From an uncultured Mesonia sp. (GTDB taxonomy: Bacteria > Bacteroidota > Bacteroidia > Flavobacteriales > Flavobacteriaceae): DNA of 53,728 nucleotides. The DNA is taken from assembly GCA_947494545.1 (NCBI GenBank), contig CANLVH010000016.1:1-53728 (forward strand). The letters run 5' to 3'. The position numbers were made by a program, and so were the translations under genes. Position 1 is the stretch's first letter, and every line of letters starts with the position of its first letter. Under the pieces are notes generated by a model, which had not been told where the DNA came from, did no database searches, and was given only the letters and a program-made list of their open reading frames with translations. This document shows, in pieces, positions 45,818-53,728 of this stretch.

Positions 45818-46393
45818 TTAATTGTCAAGCGAATCTATTTTTGTTCTTTTACGATTATAGGCATCGTTTAAGTTTCTGATAAATTTCTCCAACTCATTAG
45901 CAACGGTAGAAATATAGCCGGAATATTCTTTTATACTTCTATCGTCAAGATTCTTGGTATCTGTTATTAAAGATGTTAAGCCTAGAAGATTGGTTACCGA
46001 TTTTCGTAAAACGTGCGAAATATCAAATGCTATTTGCTCCATTGTTAATTCATATTGCACTTGGTTTGTAATATTCTGGAAACTACCGTACCAAACCACG
46101 CTCCCATCGTTTAATTTTTCAGGCTTTGCATTTACCATATGGCACTTTTCACCCAAATTTGCAACTGTTCTATACTTCTTATACCACGGGGATAAATTTT
46201 TGTAAGACTGCATTAAACTATCTTTAAAAGCTTCTATATCGTCCGGATGTATGACATTAAATCCTATTTTCGGATTCTTTTTCCATTCTTCTAAATCAAT
46301 ATCGAGGTGAATTTTTATCATTCCTTTACTAAGAAACTCAAAAGACAATACGCCTTCAGGATTTATCTTCATTTGAAATATACCTCCCGGCAC
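45818..46393 (-). CDS. PAS and HisKA-like fragment, downstream half of a split gene
   Basis: 191 residues. A PAS_3 domain (GGIFQMKINPEGVLSFEFLSKG ... GSVVWYGSFQNIT) is followed by a histidine-kinase dimerisation helix with SHVLRKSVTNLLGL (His near 134). There is no ATP-binding domain. The frame is open upstream as ENLVKLTDNVPGG and matches the end of the GAF gene next door if one frameshift near 46440 is removed. The apparent ATG/GTG start is therefore artificial and the natural protein would be GAF-PAS-HisKA of about 365 residues. Confidence 0.7.
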   Translation of the reverse strand: MPGGIFQMKINPEGVLSFEFLSKGMIKIHLDIDLEEWKKNPKIGFNVIHPDDIEAFKDSLMQSYKNLSPWYKKYRTVANLGEKCHMVNAKPEKLNDGSVVWYGSFQNITNQVQYELTMEQIAFDISHVLRKSVTNLLGLTSLITDTKNLDDRSIKEYSGYISTVANELEKFIRNLNDAYNRKRTKIDSLDN

Positions 46394-46401
46394 GTTATCG
46401 G

Positions 46402-46917
46402 TTAGTTTAACGAGGTTTTCTGCATTGATTTCGATTTTCTTTTCCTGGTTTTTAATAAATTTCTAGTATTCAAGTAATCCATAACCTTTTTGGATAATAT
46501 TTTTAAGGCTTTTTCTTGATTTGCAGAAATTGTACGTGGTTTATCATCTATTATACATAATGTGCCAAGTACATTTCCGTTGGGTGTTTCTAAAGGAGCT
46601 CCGGCATAAAACCTAATTTTGGGATGCCCCGTTACCAAAGGAGTGTTTTTAAACCTCTTGTCTTTTAAAGAATCGTTTACCACAAAAACTTTTTTAGGAG
46701 TGTGCAAGGCGTGTTGGCAAAAAGAGTCCCGACTTGGAGTCTCTGTCACCTCTAACCCTTTTTTTGCTTTAAACCACAAACGAAATTCGTCTACAAAAGA
46801 AATCAAAGAAATAGGAGTATCACAAATTAAAGAAGCTATCTCTGCAAGCTCATCAAAGTCATTTTCTGGGGGAGTGTCTAATATCCGGTACGATTTTAAG
46901 TCTTCTAATCTATCCAT
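46402..46917 (-). CDS. GAF-domain protein, upstream half of a split gene
   Basis: 171 residues. The start RLEDLKSYRILDTPPENDFDELAEIASLIC and the body (DEFRLWFKAKKGLE, SFCQHAL, GHPKIRFYAGAPLETPNGNVLGTLCIID) are the typical cytoplasmic GAF sensor of many flavobacterial PAS/GAF kinases. The last 15 residues (TRKRKSKSMQKTSLN) are out-of-frame sequence. In the other frame this DNA reads KIEINAENLVKLTDN and runs into the PAS gene at 45818. An indel in the A-rich run near 46440 best explains the split. Confidence 0.75.
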   Translation of the reverse strand: MDRLEDLKSYRILDTPPENDFDELAEIASLICDTPISLISFVDEFRLWFKAKKGLEVTETPSRDSFCQHALHTPKKVFVVNDSLKDKRFKNTPLVTGHPKIRFYAGAPLETPNGNVLGTLCIIDDKPRTISANQEKALKILSKKVMDYLNTRNLLKTRKRKSKSMQKTSLN

Positions 46918-47212
46918 TTCAAAAAATTTATTTTTTTATGAAGAAATTTTAATCTTGTCAATGTCTAGGTACTGAAAATACACTTCGTTTAACCAAAAAA
47001 AATCTAGTTGGAGAAAGTTGACTAAATCAGTAACAAAATGAGAATACATTTTCCTATTTATAAAACTATTGTTTTTTCTCGAATTTTGGTAGTCTTAAGT
47101 CATAATTTCTAATCTAGAAATGAAATATTTTGCGGAAATATAAAAAGAGAGTCTTTTTTAATTGCCATAAAGATTGTTCGTTCAGCGTTACTTTTAGCAT
47201 ATTTCTACCTCT

Positions 47213-47253
47213 AGATAACCCATAGATACCTTATAGATACTCCATAGATAGTT
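47213..47253. repeat. Short tandem repeat of ATAGATAC-like units
   Basis: Four degenerate 10-12 bp units (AGATAACCC, ATAGATACCTT, ATAGATACTCC, ATAGATAGTTC) stand in the 545-bp gap between the GAF gene and tRNA-Arg. Apart from these and the tRNA terminator I see no gene there. Confidence 0.6.
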
Positions 47254-47393
47254 CATTAAAAAGCTCTTAAACCCCAAAGAGAACTTATAGCGTTATTTTT
47301 AAGGTATTTGAAAAAAATAGTTTTCTAAAAGTTTAAAAACTCAAAAACCCAGGAAATGTTCTTGATCCTTGATCCCTGAGAAGGCTCCGCCTT

Positions 47394-47452
47394 GAAAATA
47401 AAAAGGTCTATTTAAAAAAGTTAAGTAAACTTACTTTTAAAATAGACCTTTT
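47394..47452 (-). terminator. Terminator of tRNA-Arg
   Basis: AAAAGGTCTATTT (47401-47413) pairs with AAATAGACCTTTT (47440-47452), with an inner AAGT/ACTT pairing. On the minus strand a T run follows. It begins just past the tRNA. Confidence 0.75.
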
Positions 47453-47462
47453 CATTTATTCG

Positions 47463-47536
<74 letters not shown>

Positions 47537-47553
47537 ATTGCTGTTAGCGGATG

Positions 47554-47583
47554 CAAATATATTAATACTTCTTTATTTTACAA
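47554..47583 (-). promoter_or_regulatory. Promoter of tRNA-Arg
   Basis: TTG (47583-47581) and TATATTTG (47561-47554) on the minus strand are 19 bp apart and closely match the tRNA-Ser promoter at 371-402. Confidence 0.65.
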
Positions 47584-47655
47584 CTTTCGATAAATAAAAA
47601 TATTCTAAAAATTTACATTTTAATCGTAGTTGATTAATTTACAAGCCTTCAGCGC

Positions 47656-49014
47656 TTAAAATTTATTTATATAAACGGTCTTTTTATTTACAAACTCGTG
47701 TATGCCGTGCAAAGACAATTCTCTACCATAACCGGAAATCTTTGTTCCGCCGAAAGGCAAACGCGGATCGCTTTTAACCAATTCGTTAATAAAAACGGCG
47801 CCATCTTCAAATTGTGGTATCATAGCTTTGGCGCGCTCCATATCTTCCGTAAAGACAGAAACTCCTAAACCAAAGTCTGATTTATTTACCAAATCTATAG
47901 CTTCCATATCTGTTTTAAAAGCCGTTACCCCTATTACCGGCCCAAAGGTTTCTTCTTTAAACAAGGGCATTTTTTTGGTAACGTTTACCACTACCGTAGG
48001 TTCAAAATAAGTTTTTCGTCTTTTGCCGCCTAAAACTACTTTGGCTCCTTTTTCTTTGGAGTCTTTTAATTGTTCTTCTAACTCTTTAGCCAATTCTTTA
48101 CTGGCCATCACGCCAATAAAAGTATCTTCATCTTTTGGGTCGCCACTTTTTAATTCGCGCACTTGGGTGATAAATTCTTCTAAAAATTCGTTAACAACAG
48201 ATTCTTGAATAAGCAAACGTTTTCCTGCAATACAACTCTGTCCGGTATTTTGAAATCTAGCCTGGACACAGGTTTCTACGGTTTTTTGCAAATTACAGTC
48301 TTCAAAAACTACTAATGCGTTACTGCCGCCTAACTCTAATACAGATTTTTTAATTTCTTCTGCCGCGGTAGAAGCTACAGCTGCTCCGGCGGGTTTACTT
48401 CCGGTTAAGCTTACGGCTTTTACACGTTTGTCTCTTATTACTTGCTCTACTTTTTTACTGCTAATTATCAGATTTTGAAAGCAATCTTCCGGGAAACCGG
48501 CATTTTTAAAAGCTAGTTCTATATTTTCTGCACAACGCATTACCAAACTAGAATGTTTTAATAAGGCTACATTTCCTGCCATTAAAGTAGGTATGGCAAA
48601 TCTAAAAACTTGCCAAAAAGGATAATTCCAAGGCATTACGGCCAAAACTGTACCTAATGGGTCGTAGCGTACATACGAGCTATAAGCTTCTGTTTTTATC
48701 TTTTCTTTAGATAAATGACTGGCAGCATTTTCTGCATAATAATCGCAAAGCCATGCGCATTTTTCTATTTCTGCAATGGCTTGACTTATGGGTTTACCCA
48801 TTTCTGTAGTTATGTCTGCGGCGTATTTTTCTTTGTTATTTTTTAGCTCTTTTCCTAAGTTTTTTACAAGTTCTTCTCTACGTGAAAAAGGCGCTTCTTT
48901 CCATTTTTTAAAGGCTTTATCGGCTTTTTTTAACTTTTTATTTATTTGTGGTTTAGTAAGTTCTTTAAACTTTTCTATTTTTTCTCCTGTATACGGATTT
49001 ATAGTGGTAATCAT
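47656..49014 (-). CDS. NAD(P)-dependent succinate-semialdehyde dehydrogenase family protein
   Basis: An aldehyde dehydrogenase of 452 residues from the start I prefer. I choose ATG 49014 (MITTINPYTGEK) because this is where the family begins; an in-frame ATG ten codons upstream adds a poor extension. The motifs are PWNYPFWQ, LELGGSNALVVFED, the catalytic Cys in NTGQSCIAGKR, and PFGGTKISGYGREL. Like the gene at 4801 it fits the short Sad/YneI group oxidising succinate semialdehyde. The two copies differ enough to suggest different substrates or regulation. It contains one decamer. Confidence 0.85.
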   Translation of the reverse strand: MITTINPYTGEKIEKFKELTKPQINKKLKKADKAFKKWKEAPFSRREELVKNLGKELKNNKEKYAADITTEMGKPISQAIAEIEKCAWLCDYYAENAASHLSKEKIKTEAYSSYVRYDPLGTVLAVMPWNYPFWQVFRFAIPTLMAGNVALLKHSSLVMRCAENIELAFKNAGFPEDCFQNLIISSKKVEQVIRDKRVKAVSLTGSKPAGAAVASTAAEEIKKSVLELGGSNALVVFEDCNLQKTVETCVQARFQNTGQSCIAGKRLLIQESVVNEFLEEFITQVRELKSGDPKDEDTFIGVMASKELAKELEEQLKDSKEKGAKVVLGGKRRKTYFEPTVVVNVTKKMPLFKEETFGPVIGVTAFKTDMEAIDLVNKSDFGLGVSVFTEDMERAKAMIPQFEDGAVFINELVKSDPRLPFGGTKISGYGRELSLHGIHEFVNKKTVYINKF

Positions 49015-49178
49015 CTCTATAATTTTTACAATAAAATTAAACATCTAAAAGCAAGACAATTTTAAATTAAGATGAATTTAACGTAGTCTTTGTGTTAATA
49101 AAAAAATGCTATCTTACTTTACGGAAAATAAAAATCGAAAAGCAATTTTTGATTTTTAAAATTTAGATAATATAAGAA

Positions 49179-49589
49179 ATGATACAACGCGATACAGATA
49201 TTACTAATCTACGCCCCAATATTCCTTCCGTAAAGGTAAAAGAGAATATTTCTGAAAACGAATATTTTCAAAATACTACTTTACGGCCTATTATAAAATT
49301 ACAAAAAGATATTATTCTATACTTTTTTAAAAACTATATTCGTAGTCATAAAAACGTTTTTTATAGCCTTTCTACCAGCAAACAACTAGCCTATATAGAT
49401 AATGCTTTACAGAAAGACAACAAATTAAAAAACCGACTTCTAGGTATTGTAATTGGCGTTTTTACTACCAAAGAACTCTTGGTTTATCTAGAGAAAGATT
49501 CGGTTTTAAACAAGCGTATTTTAGGTATAATTAATACCAGATTAAAAGACAGTTTGCAAGTATTAAATGCTCTTATAACAGAAGAATAA
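49179..49589 (+). CDS. Conserved small protein upstream of corA
   Basis: A 136-residue helical protein without signal peptide. The pattern MIQRDTDITNLRPNIPSVKV, RPIIKLQKDIILYFFKNYI and SLSTSKQLAYIDNALQKDNKLKNRLLGIVIGVFT is a conserved Bacteroidota family. I recall relatives labelled glyoxalase in databases, but no glyoxalase metal ligands are present. It ends 3 bp before corA, so the two are co-transcribed. Two decamer-type sites (49226 and the 8-mer at 49279) fall inside it, and another lies upstream at 49117. Confidence 0.8.
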   Translation: MIQRDTDITNLRPNIPSVKVKENISENEYFQNTTLRPIIKLQKDIILYFFKNYIRSHKNVFYSLSTSKQLAYIDNALQKDNKLKNRLLGIVIGVFTTKELLVYLEKDSVLNKRILGIINTRLKDSLQVLNALITEE

Positions 49590-49592
49590 AGG

Positions 49593-50678
49593 ATGATAAA
49601 GAAAATTAGAAAAAAGAAAAAAAGGCGCAAATTTAAAAATCCGTCTGTAAACCAGATTCCCGGTAAAATGGTTTATGTGGGCGAAAAGTCTACACAAGAA
49701 AAAGCAATAGAAGTTTTTGAGTATGACAAAGATATGCTCGAATTTCAAAAATTTACTGTTACCGAAGAGGTCTTACCCTATAAAAACACGCCACATACAG
49801 CTTGGATAGATTTTGTTGGGTTAACACATACCAACGATATTGAAACTCTGGGAAGACATTTTGGTTTACACCCGCTTTTGTTAGAAGATGTGGTAAATAC
49901 ACGCCAACGCCCCAAAATTGAAGTATATGACGACTATGTTTTTATTTCTGTAAAAATGCTCTATTACGACAACGCAAACAGTTTGGTAAAAGAACATATT
50001 AGCATTGCTTTTGGGCATAATTTTGTACTTAGCTTTCAAGAATCTGAAAGTGAAGTTTTTGACGGCATCCGGGAGCGTTTAAAAAATAAAACCGGAAGAC
50101 TGCGTACTTTTAAAAGTGATTATTTGGCCTATGCCCTACTAGATGCAATTATTGACCATTATTTTGAAGTAGTAGAACGCATTGCAGAACGCGTAGAAAA
50201 ACTGGAAGATCTTCTCTTCCTAGAACAAACCCAAGAGAATATTGCACAAGACATTCAAAAAGCAAAACGTGAAATTATACGTATACGTAAAGCAACTTTT
50301 CCCATTAAGGAAGTTATTGTGCACTTAGAAAACGAAAACCATAAGTTGATTGAAAAGCGTACAAAAAATTATATTAGAGATTTACACGATCACGCCATTC
50401 AAGTAGCAGAAAATATAGATATTTACAGAGAAATGACGTGGGGATTAATGGATATGTATATGAGTACCATCTCTAATAAAATGAACGAGGTAATGAAGGT
50501 TTTAACTATAATGGCTAGTATTTTTATTCCGCTTACCTTTATTGCCGGTATTTACGGAATGAATTTCGATTATATGCCGGAGTTGCACTTAAAATACGGT
50601 TATTTCTACGTTTGGGGACTTATGCTTTTGGTGTTTTTTGGTCTGCTTTGGTATTTTAAACGAAAAAAGTGGTTATAA
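49593..50678 (+). CDS. corA: CorA-family magnesium/cobalt channel
   Basis: A 361-residue protein with a soluble N-terminal domain, a long helical stalk (about 180-300) and two C-terminal membrane helices. The selectivity motif GMN (322-324, in GIYGMNFDYMPEL) lies between them. The basic start (MIKKIRKKKKRRKF) is cytoplasmic. CorA forms a pentameric Mg2+ or Co2+ uptake channel in the inner membrane. It is translated right behind the small conserved protein at 49179. Confidence 0.95.
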   Translation: MIKKIRKKKKRRKFKNPSVNQIPGKMVYVGEKSTQEKAIEVFEYDKDMLEFQKFTVTEEVLPYKNTPHTAWIDFVGLTHTNDIETLGRHFGLHPLLLEDVVNTRQRPKIEVYDDYVFISVKMLYYDNANSLVKEHISIAFGHNFVLSFQESESEVFDGIRERLKNKTGRLRTFKSDYLAYALLDAIIDHYFEVVERIAERVEKLEDLLFLEQTQENIAQDIQKAKREIIRIRKATFPIKEVIVHLENENHKLIEKRTKNYIRDLHDHAIQVAENIDIYREMTWGLMDMYMSTISNKMNEVMKVLTIMASIFIPLTFIAGIYGMNFDYMPELHLKYGYFYVWGLMLLVFFGLLWYFKRKKWL

Positions 50679-50760
50679 TTTATGCTGTAAGCTTTACGCT
50701 TTAAGCTATATGCAAATTTTTCTCGTGTGTGGCTTTTATGTTTTTTAAGGATTTCAAAAC

Positions 50761-50820
50761 CGATTTACCAATTTACCAGTCAACCAATTTACTAGTTAGC
50801 TAATCTCCAATTTATTAATC
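50761..50820. repeat. ACCAATTTA-type minisatellite
   Basis: Degenerate 8-9 bp units (GATTTACCA, ATTTACCAGTC, AACCAATTTAC, TAGTTAGCTAA) fill the space between corA and the TVP38 gene. They are the reverse-complement kin of the GTTAACTGGT words in the large repeat at 30.4 kb. A GTAAGCTTTACGCTTTAAGC pseudo-palindrome lies just upstream (about 50690). Confidence 0.5.
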
Positions 50821-50822
50821 AA

Positions 50823-51518
50823 CTACCCGCTTTTTTTCCGTTTACGGTAATCTATATAGACAAAGGCAGCGTAAATAAGAATTCCGGCGCCGCCAATCCA
50901 ATAAAGCCCGGATTTTAATTGATCTATATCGTGTGCAAAATAGGCTACTCCCGTTGCCAAGGGAATAATCCCAAGCATCGTGGCAGTAATAAATTTTAAA
51001 TAACGCATTTGCAAACCGCCCGCCAAAATACTAATTGCATCGTTAGATAAAAACGGTGAAACCCGAAATAAAACCACGCTCCAAAAGCCGTAGTTGGAAA
51101 CCCAGAATTTTAATTTTTTAAATGTCTTCTCTTTTATAAAGCGTTCTAAAGCACTTTCGCTTATTCCGTGGCCAATAGAATATCCTATGGTAGAAGCAAG
51201 AAAAACCCCTGCCGAAGAAATTAAAATAGAAGGAAAAAATCCGTAAACCAAAGCGGCTATAATCATTGGTAACCAAGAGGGAAAAATAACCAAAAACATT
51301 TGAAAAACCATTAATAAGATAAGCGCTACCACTCCCCAAGCGCCAAAACCTCTAACCACCTCAGAAATACGGTCTTGTTCTCCGGTTAATAAAGCGTCCC
51401 ATAATTCTTTTACCGAAGATTGAAAATCCGGCAAAACAAAATATAAAATCGTTAAAATAAGAAGTAAACCTATGGTAAAAAATAAACTGCTGTATTTGGC
51501 TATATTAGATGCTTTCAA
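50823..51518 (-). CDS. TVP38/TMEM64 (DedA-like) membrane protein
   Basis: A 231-residue protein with about six membrane helices. The VTT-domain core is recognisable: FPSWLPMIIAALVYGFFPSILISSAGVFLASTIGYSIGHGI, then LFRVSPFLSNDAISILAGGLQMRYLKF. DedA/TVP38 proteins act in membrane lipid homeostasis, including undecaprenyl-phosphate or phospholipid scrambling. The tail is basic (YRKRKKSG). It is a single-gene unit convergent with corA. Confidence 0.88.
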   Translation of the reverse strand: MKASNIAKYSSLFFTIGLLLILTILYFVLPDFQSSVKELWDALLTGEQDRISEVVRGFGAWGVVALILLMVFQMFLVIFPSWLPMIIAALVYGFFPSILISSAGVFLASTIGYSIGHGISESALERFIKEKTFKKLKFWVSNYGFWSVVLFRVSPFLSNDAISILAGGLQMRYLKFITATMLGIIPLATGVAYFAHDIDQLKSGLYWIGGAGILIYAAFVYIDYRKRKKSG

Positions 51519-51611
51519 ACTAAAATTTTAAGCTAAAAATAGAGAAAATTTAAGCAGTAGCAATTTTATACTTTTAAAATAACAAAATTTTAATAGAAGT
51601 CTAGAAGCTCT

Positions 51612-52403
51612 CTAATTTTCTAAAGTTACATTTTGTAAAACCAAGCCCGAAGCCGGCGCAATATGTTCTAAGCGAATGTCTTTTTTTGGATTTAAGGTTT
51701 GCTTTACAAAATCTACATCAACATCGCCACGGCCTAGATCTATCAAAATACCCATCATCAATCTAATTTGATGGCGTTTAAATCCGGCGCCTTTAATTTT
51801 TAAAACATAGCTTTTTTTAGGAAAAAAATTAGCCTTATAAATAGTATTTTCTATCAACTCGCAGGTTTCTATTTCTCCGGTAGTAATAGTATTTGAATTG
51901 CGTCTAAAAGCATAAGCTTTAAAATCATGTTTACCTACAAACAGTTTTGCTGCTTTTTGCATAATTTCAATGTCTAAATCTTCTCTAATAAAGGCCATAA
52001 AAGGAGCGGCAAACGGGTGCATCTTTTTTCCGTAAGCAAAAAAGTAACAGTATTCTTTAGATTTCGGACTTTGAATTATATTAAAATCTTTGTTGGTTTC
52101 CTTTACGGAAAGTGCTCTGATGTCTGGCGGAAGGTTATAATTTAATTCTTCAAAAAAACTATCTGTATCTATGGCTTCTTTTTCTAAAAATAGCTCTACA
52201 AAAGTTTGGTTTACAGACACTTTTGCATCTGTTCTTCCGGCGGCAATTACTTTAAATTTTCTATCTTTTAGAACATAAGCCAACGTACGCTCTAACATAC
52301 GCTCTACGGTATTTACATCGGGTTGTTTTTGCCAACCGTGGTACCTAAATCCTAAATATTGTAACTCTATTAAATAATAAAAACGTTTGCGTTGCATTAT
52401 CAC
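51612..52403 (-). CDS. truA: tRNA pseudouridine synthase A family protein
   Basis: A 263-residue enzyme that isomerises uridine in the tRNA anticodon arm (positions 38-40 in the classical enzyme). YHGWQKQP (21-28) and the catalytic GRTDAKVS (56-63, Asp59) are present. GAGFKRHQIRLMMGILIDLGRG matches the C-terminal RNA-binding region. GRTDAKVSV departs from the usual GRTDAGVHA, so a paralogue with a shifted target is possible. The start is ATG 52403 or the third codon. It begins 7 bp after the DUF2461 gene, in an apparent operon. Confidence 0.88.
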   Translation of the reverse strand: MIMQRKRFYYLIELQYLGFRYHGWQKQPDVNTVERMLERTLAYVLKDRKFKVIAAGRTDAKVSVNQTFVELFLEKEAIDTDSFFEELNYNLPPDIRALSVKETNKDFNIIQSPKSKEYCYFFAYGKKMHPFAAPFMAFIREDLDIEIMQKAAKLFVGKHDFKAYAFRRNSNTITTGEIETCELIENTIYKANFFPKKSYVLKIKGAGFKRHQIRLMMGILIDLGRGDVDVDFVKQTLNPKKDIRLEHIAPASGLVLQNVTLEN

Positions 52404-52410
52404 TAAAAAA

Positions 52411-53088
52411 TTAATCTATCAAAGACTCCCCATTTAAATTGGTGGTCAAAACTTCGCTCATATAATCAAAAAAAGGCCGAATAGCTTTAAAATACTGGTT
52501 TACCGTTTCGGCAAAGTCAGCAGTTAAAACTTCTTTATCTTTAAAATTTTGCGTAAATATATATTGTTTTAAATTGATTAAATCTATATCAGGATGATTT
52601 TTATCAAACCCCCGCGGGCTCGTTTTTAGGCGTTTGCCTTCTATTTCTCCCCAATGTTTTTGTAAGTTTTTACCGCACAAAATAACGCGCATTTCTTGCG
52701 CATCTATTGCTATTTCTTTACGGATTCTATCCAAGTCGTCTTTCTCGGGATTCCAGAAGCCAACGCCCAGAAAACTTTTATTGTTTGGTTGAATATGTAA
52801 ATAATAGCCGCCGCGCAACTCCGGTTTCTTCCGCGTAAAGCTAGCGGCAAAATGTTTTTTATAAGGCGTTTTATCTTTCGAAAAACGTACATCTCTATAA
52901 ATACGATAGGCTTTGGTTTTTTCTATACTATCATGCTCTTGCAACAAAGTTTCTACCGTTTGGTAAAATTGTTTCATTTGTTGCTCTTTTTGCTTAAACT
53001 CACTTTTATATTCGTCAAACCAATCGCGATTATTATTTTTTTCTAAAGCTTTTAAAAACTCTAATGCGGAAGCAGGAATTTGTTGCAT
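52411..53088 (-). CDS. DUF2461 family protein
   Basis: A 225-residue soluble protein. The family pattern is clear: FLKALEKNNNRDWFDEYKSEF near the start, YRIYRDVRFSKDKTPYKKHFAASF (81-104), GGYYLHIQPNNKSFLGVGFWNPE, and LKTSPRGFDKNHPDIDLINLKQY. Function is not established for the family. It is encoded 7 bp upstream of truA and 63 bp downstream of the hisIE remnant on the same strand. Confidence 0.9.
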   Translation of the reverse strand: MQQIPASALEFLKALEKNNNRDWFDEYKSEFKQKEQQMKQFYQTVETLLQEHDSIEKTKAYRIYRDVRFSKDKTPYKKHFAASFTRKKPELRGGYYLHIQPNNKSFLGVGFWNPEKDDLDRIRKEIAIDAQEMRVILCGKNLQKHWGEIEGKRLKTSPRGFDKNHPDIDLINLKQYIFTQNFKDKEVLTADFAETVNQYFKAIRPFFDYMSEVLTTNLNGESLID

Positions 53089-53151
53089 ATTGCTGAATTT
53101 TAGTTTACAAAACTACAGGTTTTCACCTTTAAAACTAAGCAATAACCTAAA

Positions 53152-53657
53152 TTAACTGCTATGCCTTTCTTTCAAAATTTCTAAGACTTGGTTAAAGTTA
53201 TTTCCCTTTGCCTGCAAAAGCAAAAGGTAATGAAAAAACAAATCTGCGCTTTCGTTTAAAAATAAATCTTGCTTATCATCTTTAGCTTCAATAATCATTT
53301 CTATGGCCTCCTCTCCTACTTTTTGTGCTACAGCGTTAATTCCAGCTTTAAATAAAGAAGCAACATAACTGTCTTTAGGAAGCGCATTTTTTCTTTGCAG
53401 AATTGTTTTTTCTAGATTGGTGACAAAACCGAGTTGCTGCTCATTTTCTTCGCCCCAACAAGTGTCTGTGTCCAAATGACAAGCCGGTCCGTTGGGTTTT
53501 ACTTGAAAAAGCAAAGTGTCTGCATCGCAATCTACTTTAACCGAGAGCATTTCTAATGTATTTCCGCTTTCTTCGCCTTTCATCCATAAACGTTTTTTGA
53601 CCTACTGTAAAAAACAATTTTTTGTCGGCGTTTGGTTTCCGCGAAAGCTTCTTTATT
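53152..53657 (-). pseudogene. hisI: Broken hisIE (PRA cyclohydrolase / PRA-PP pyrophosphatase)
   Basis: The open part (ATG 53583) gives 143 residues. They hold the end of the HisI domain (KGEESGNTL, VDCDADTLLFQV, GPACHLDTDTCW) and a whole HisE domain (FKAGINAVAQKVGEEAIEMIIEAKDDK). Upstream in another frame the DNA still reads NKEAFAETKRRQKIVFYSRS, the preceding HisI stretch, and one extra A in the A6 run at 53583-53600 would rejoin it. Homology stops at 53657, where the terminal repeat begins, so about 35 N-terminal residues are missing. HisIE does steps 2 and 3 of histidine synthesis; here only the HisE half could work. Confidence 0.75.
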
Positions 53658-53725
53658 GGTCTCAAAAAAGGGATTTAAACCCTGCAATTTTATTGCAGCA
53701 CTTTAGTAGTGCGAAAAAATCTATA
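53652..53725. repeat. Right copy of the 74-bp terminal inverted repeat
   Basis: The exact inverted copy of bases 1-74. The last three bases of the window lie beyond the match. It replaces the 5' end of hisIE, which supports insertion of an element here. The shared AATAAA next to the repeat in both places could be a chance match or a target preference. Confidence 0.85.
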
Positions 53726-53728
53726 TTT

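Overview
This is an AT-rich bacterial window (roughly one third G+C). It looks like a chromosomal contig of a marine member of the Flavobacteriaceae (Bacteroidota). The evidence is promoters of the Bacteroidota type (TTTG about 20 bp upstream of TAnnTTTG, cleanest in front of the tRNA genes), lipoproteins, a type IX secretion sorting domain, a TamB/TamL pair, DUF5018-like repeats, and a tyrosine ammonia-lyase very like the enzyme of Flavobacterium johnsoniae. The first 74 bases reappear as an exact inverted copy at the far end (53652-53725), so both ends lie in the same side of a dispersed repeat, probably a mobile-element end.

Layout. 0-4.7 kb: tRNA-Ser and tRNA-Pro, then a divergent mini-cluster of a flavin halogenase-like enzyme, tyrosine ammonia-lyase and a FabG-like reductase. 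4.8-9 kb: an aldehyde dehydrogenase, an inverted-repeat element, and a Crp/Fnr regulator facing a likely nitrosative-stress operon (membrane protein, group III truncated hemoglobin, DUF488, hemerythrin). A perfect operator-like palindrome sits in front of that operon. 9-17.3 kb: a minus-strand envelope operon tamB-tamL-PAP2 phosphatase. 17.7-24 kb: a TPR histidine kinase/response regulator pair, and a 1183-residue outer-membrane protein that joins a dead phosphatase-like domain, a FAM20-like kinase motif set and an Omp85-like barrel. 24-35.5 kb: AI-2E transporter, aconitase, small exported proteins, a hemerythrin, a 0.7-kb tandem repeat, DUF2914 and EamA membrane proteins, and DUF2141. 35.7-43.9 kb: trimethylamine monooxygenase, an exported deaminase, cbpA-cbpM, a type IX cargo protein, a pentapeptide-repeat protein and a DUF5018-like lipoprotein. 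44-47 kb: a decaying stretch with two broken genes and a split GAF/PAS gene. 47.4-53.7 kb: tRNA-Arg, a second aldehyde dehydrogenase, CorA, a TVP38 protein, TruA, DUF2461, and a broken hisIE cut by the terminal repeat.

The most striking nucleotide signal is the decamer TTCCGTAAAG. I count 22 exact copies over both strands, in genes and between them, where about 0.1 would be expected by chance. It behaves like a genome-wide recognition word (uptake, recombination or segregation signal). The most striking gene is the phosphatase-kinase-barrel fusion at 20.5 kb. All calls are from reading the sequence and from memory of protein families; no database search was run.
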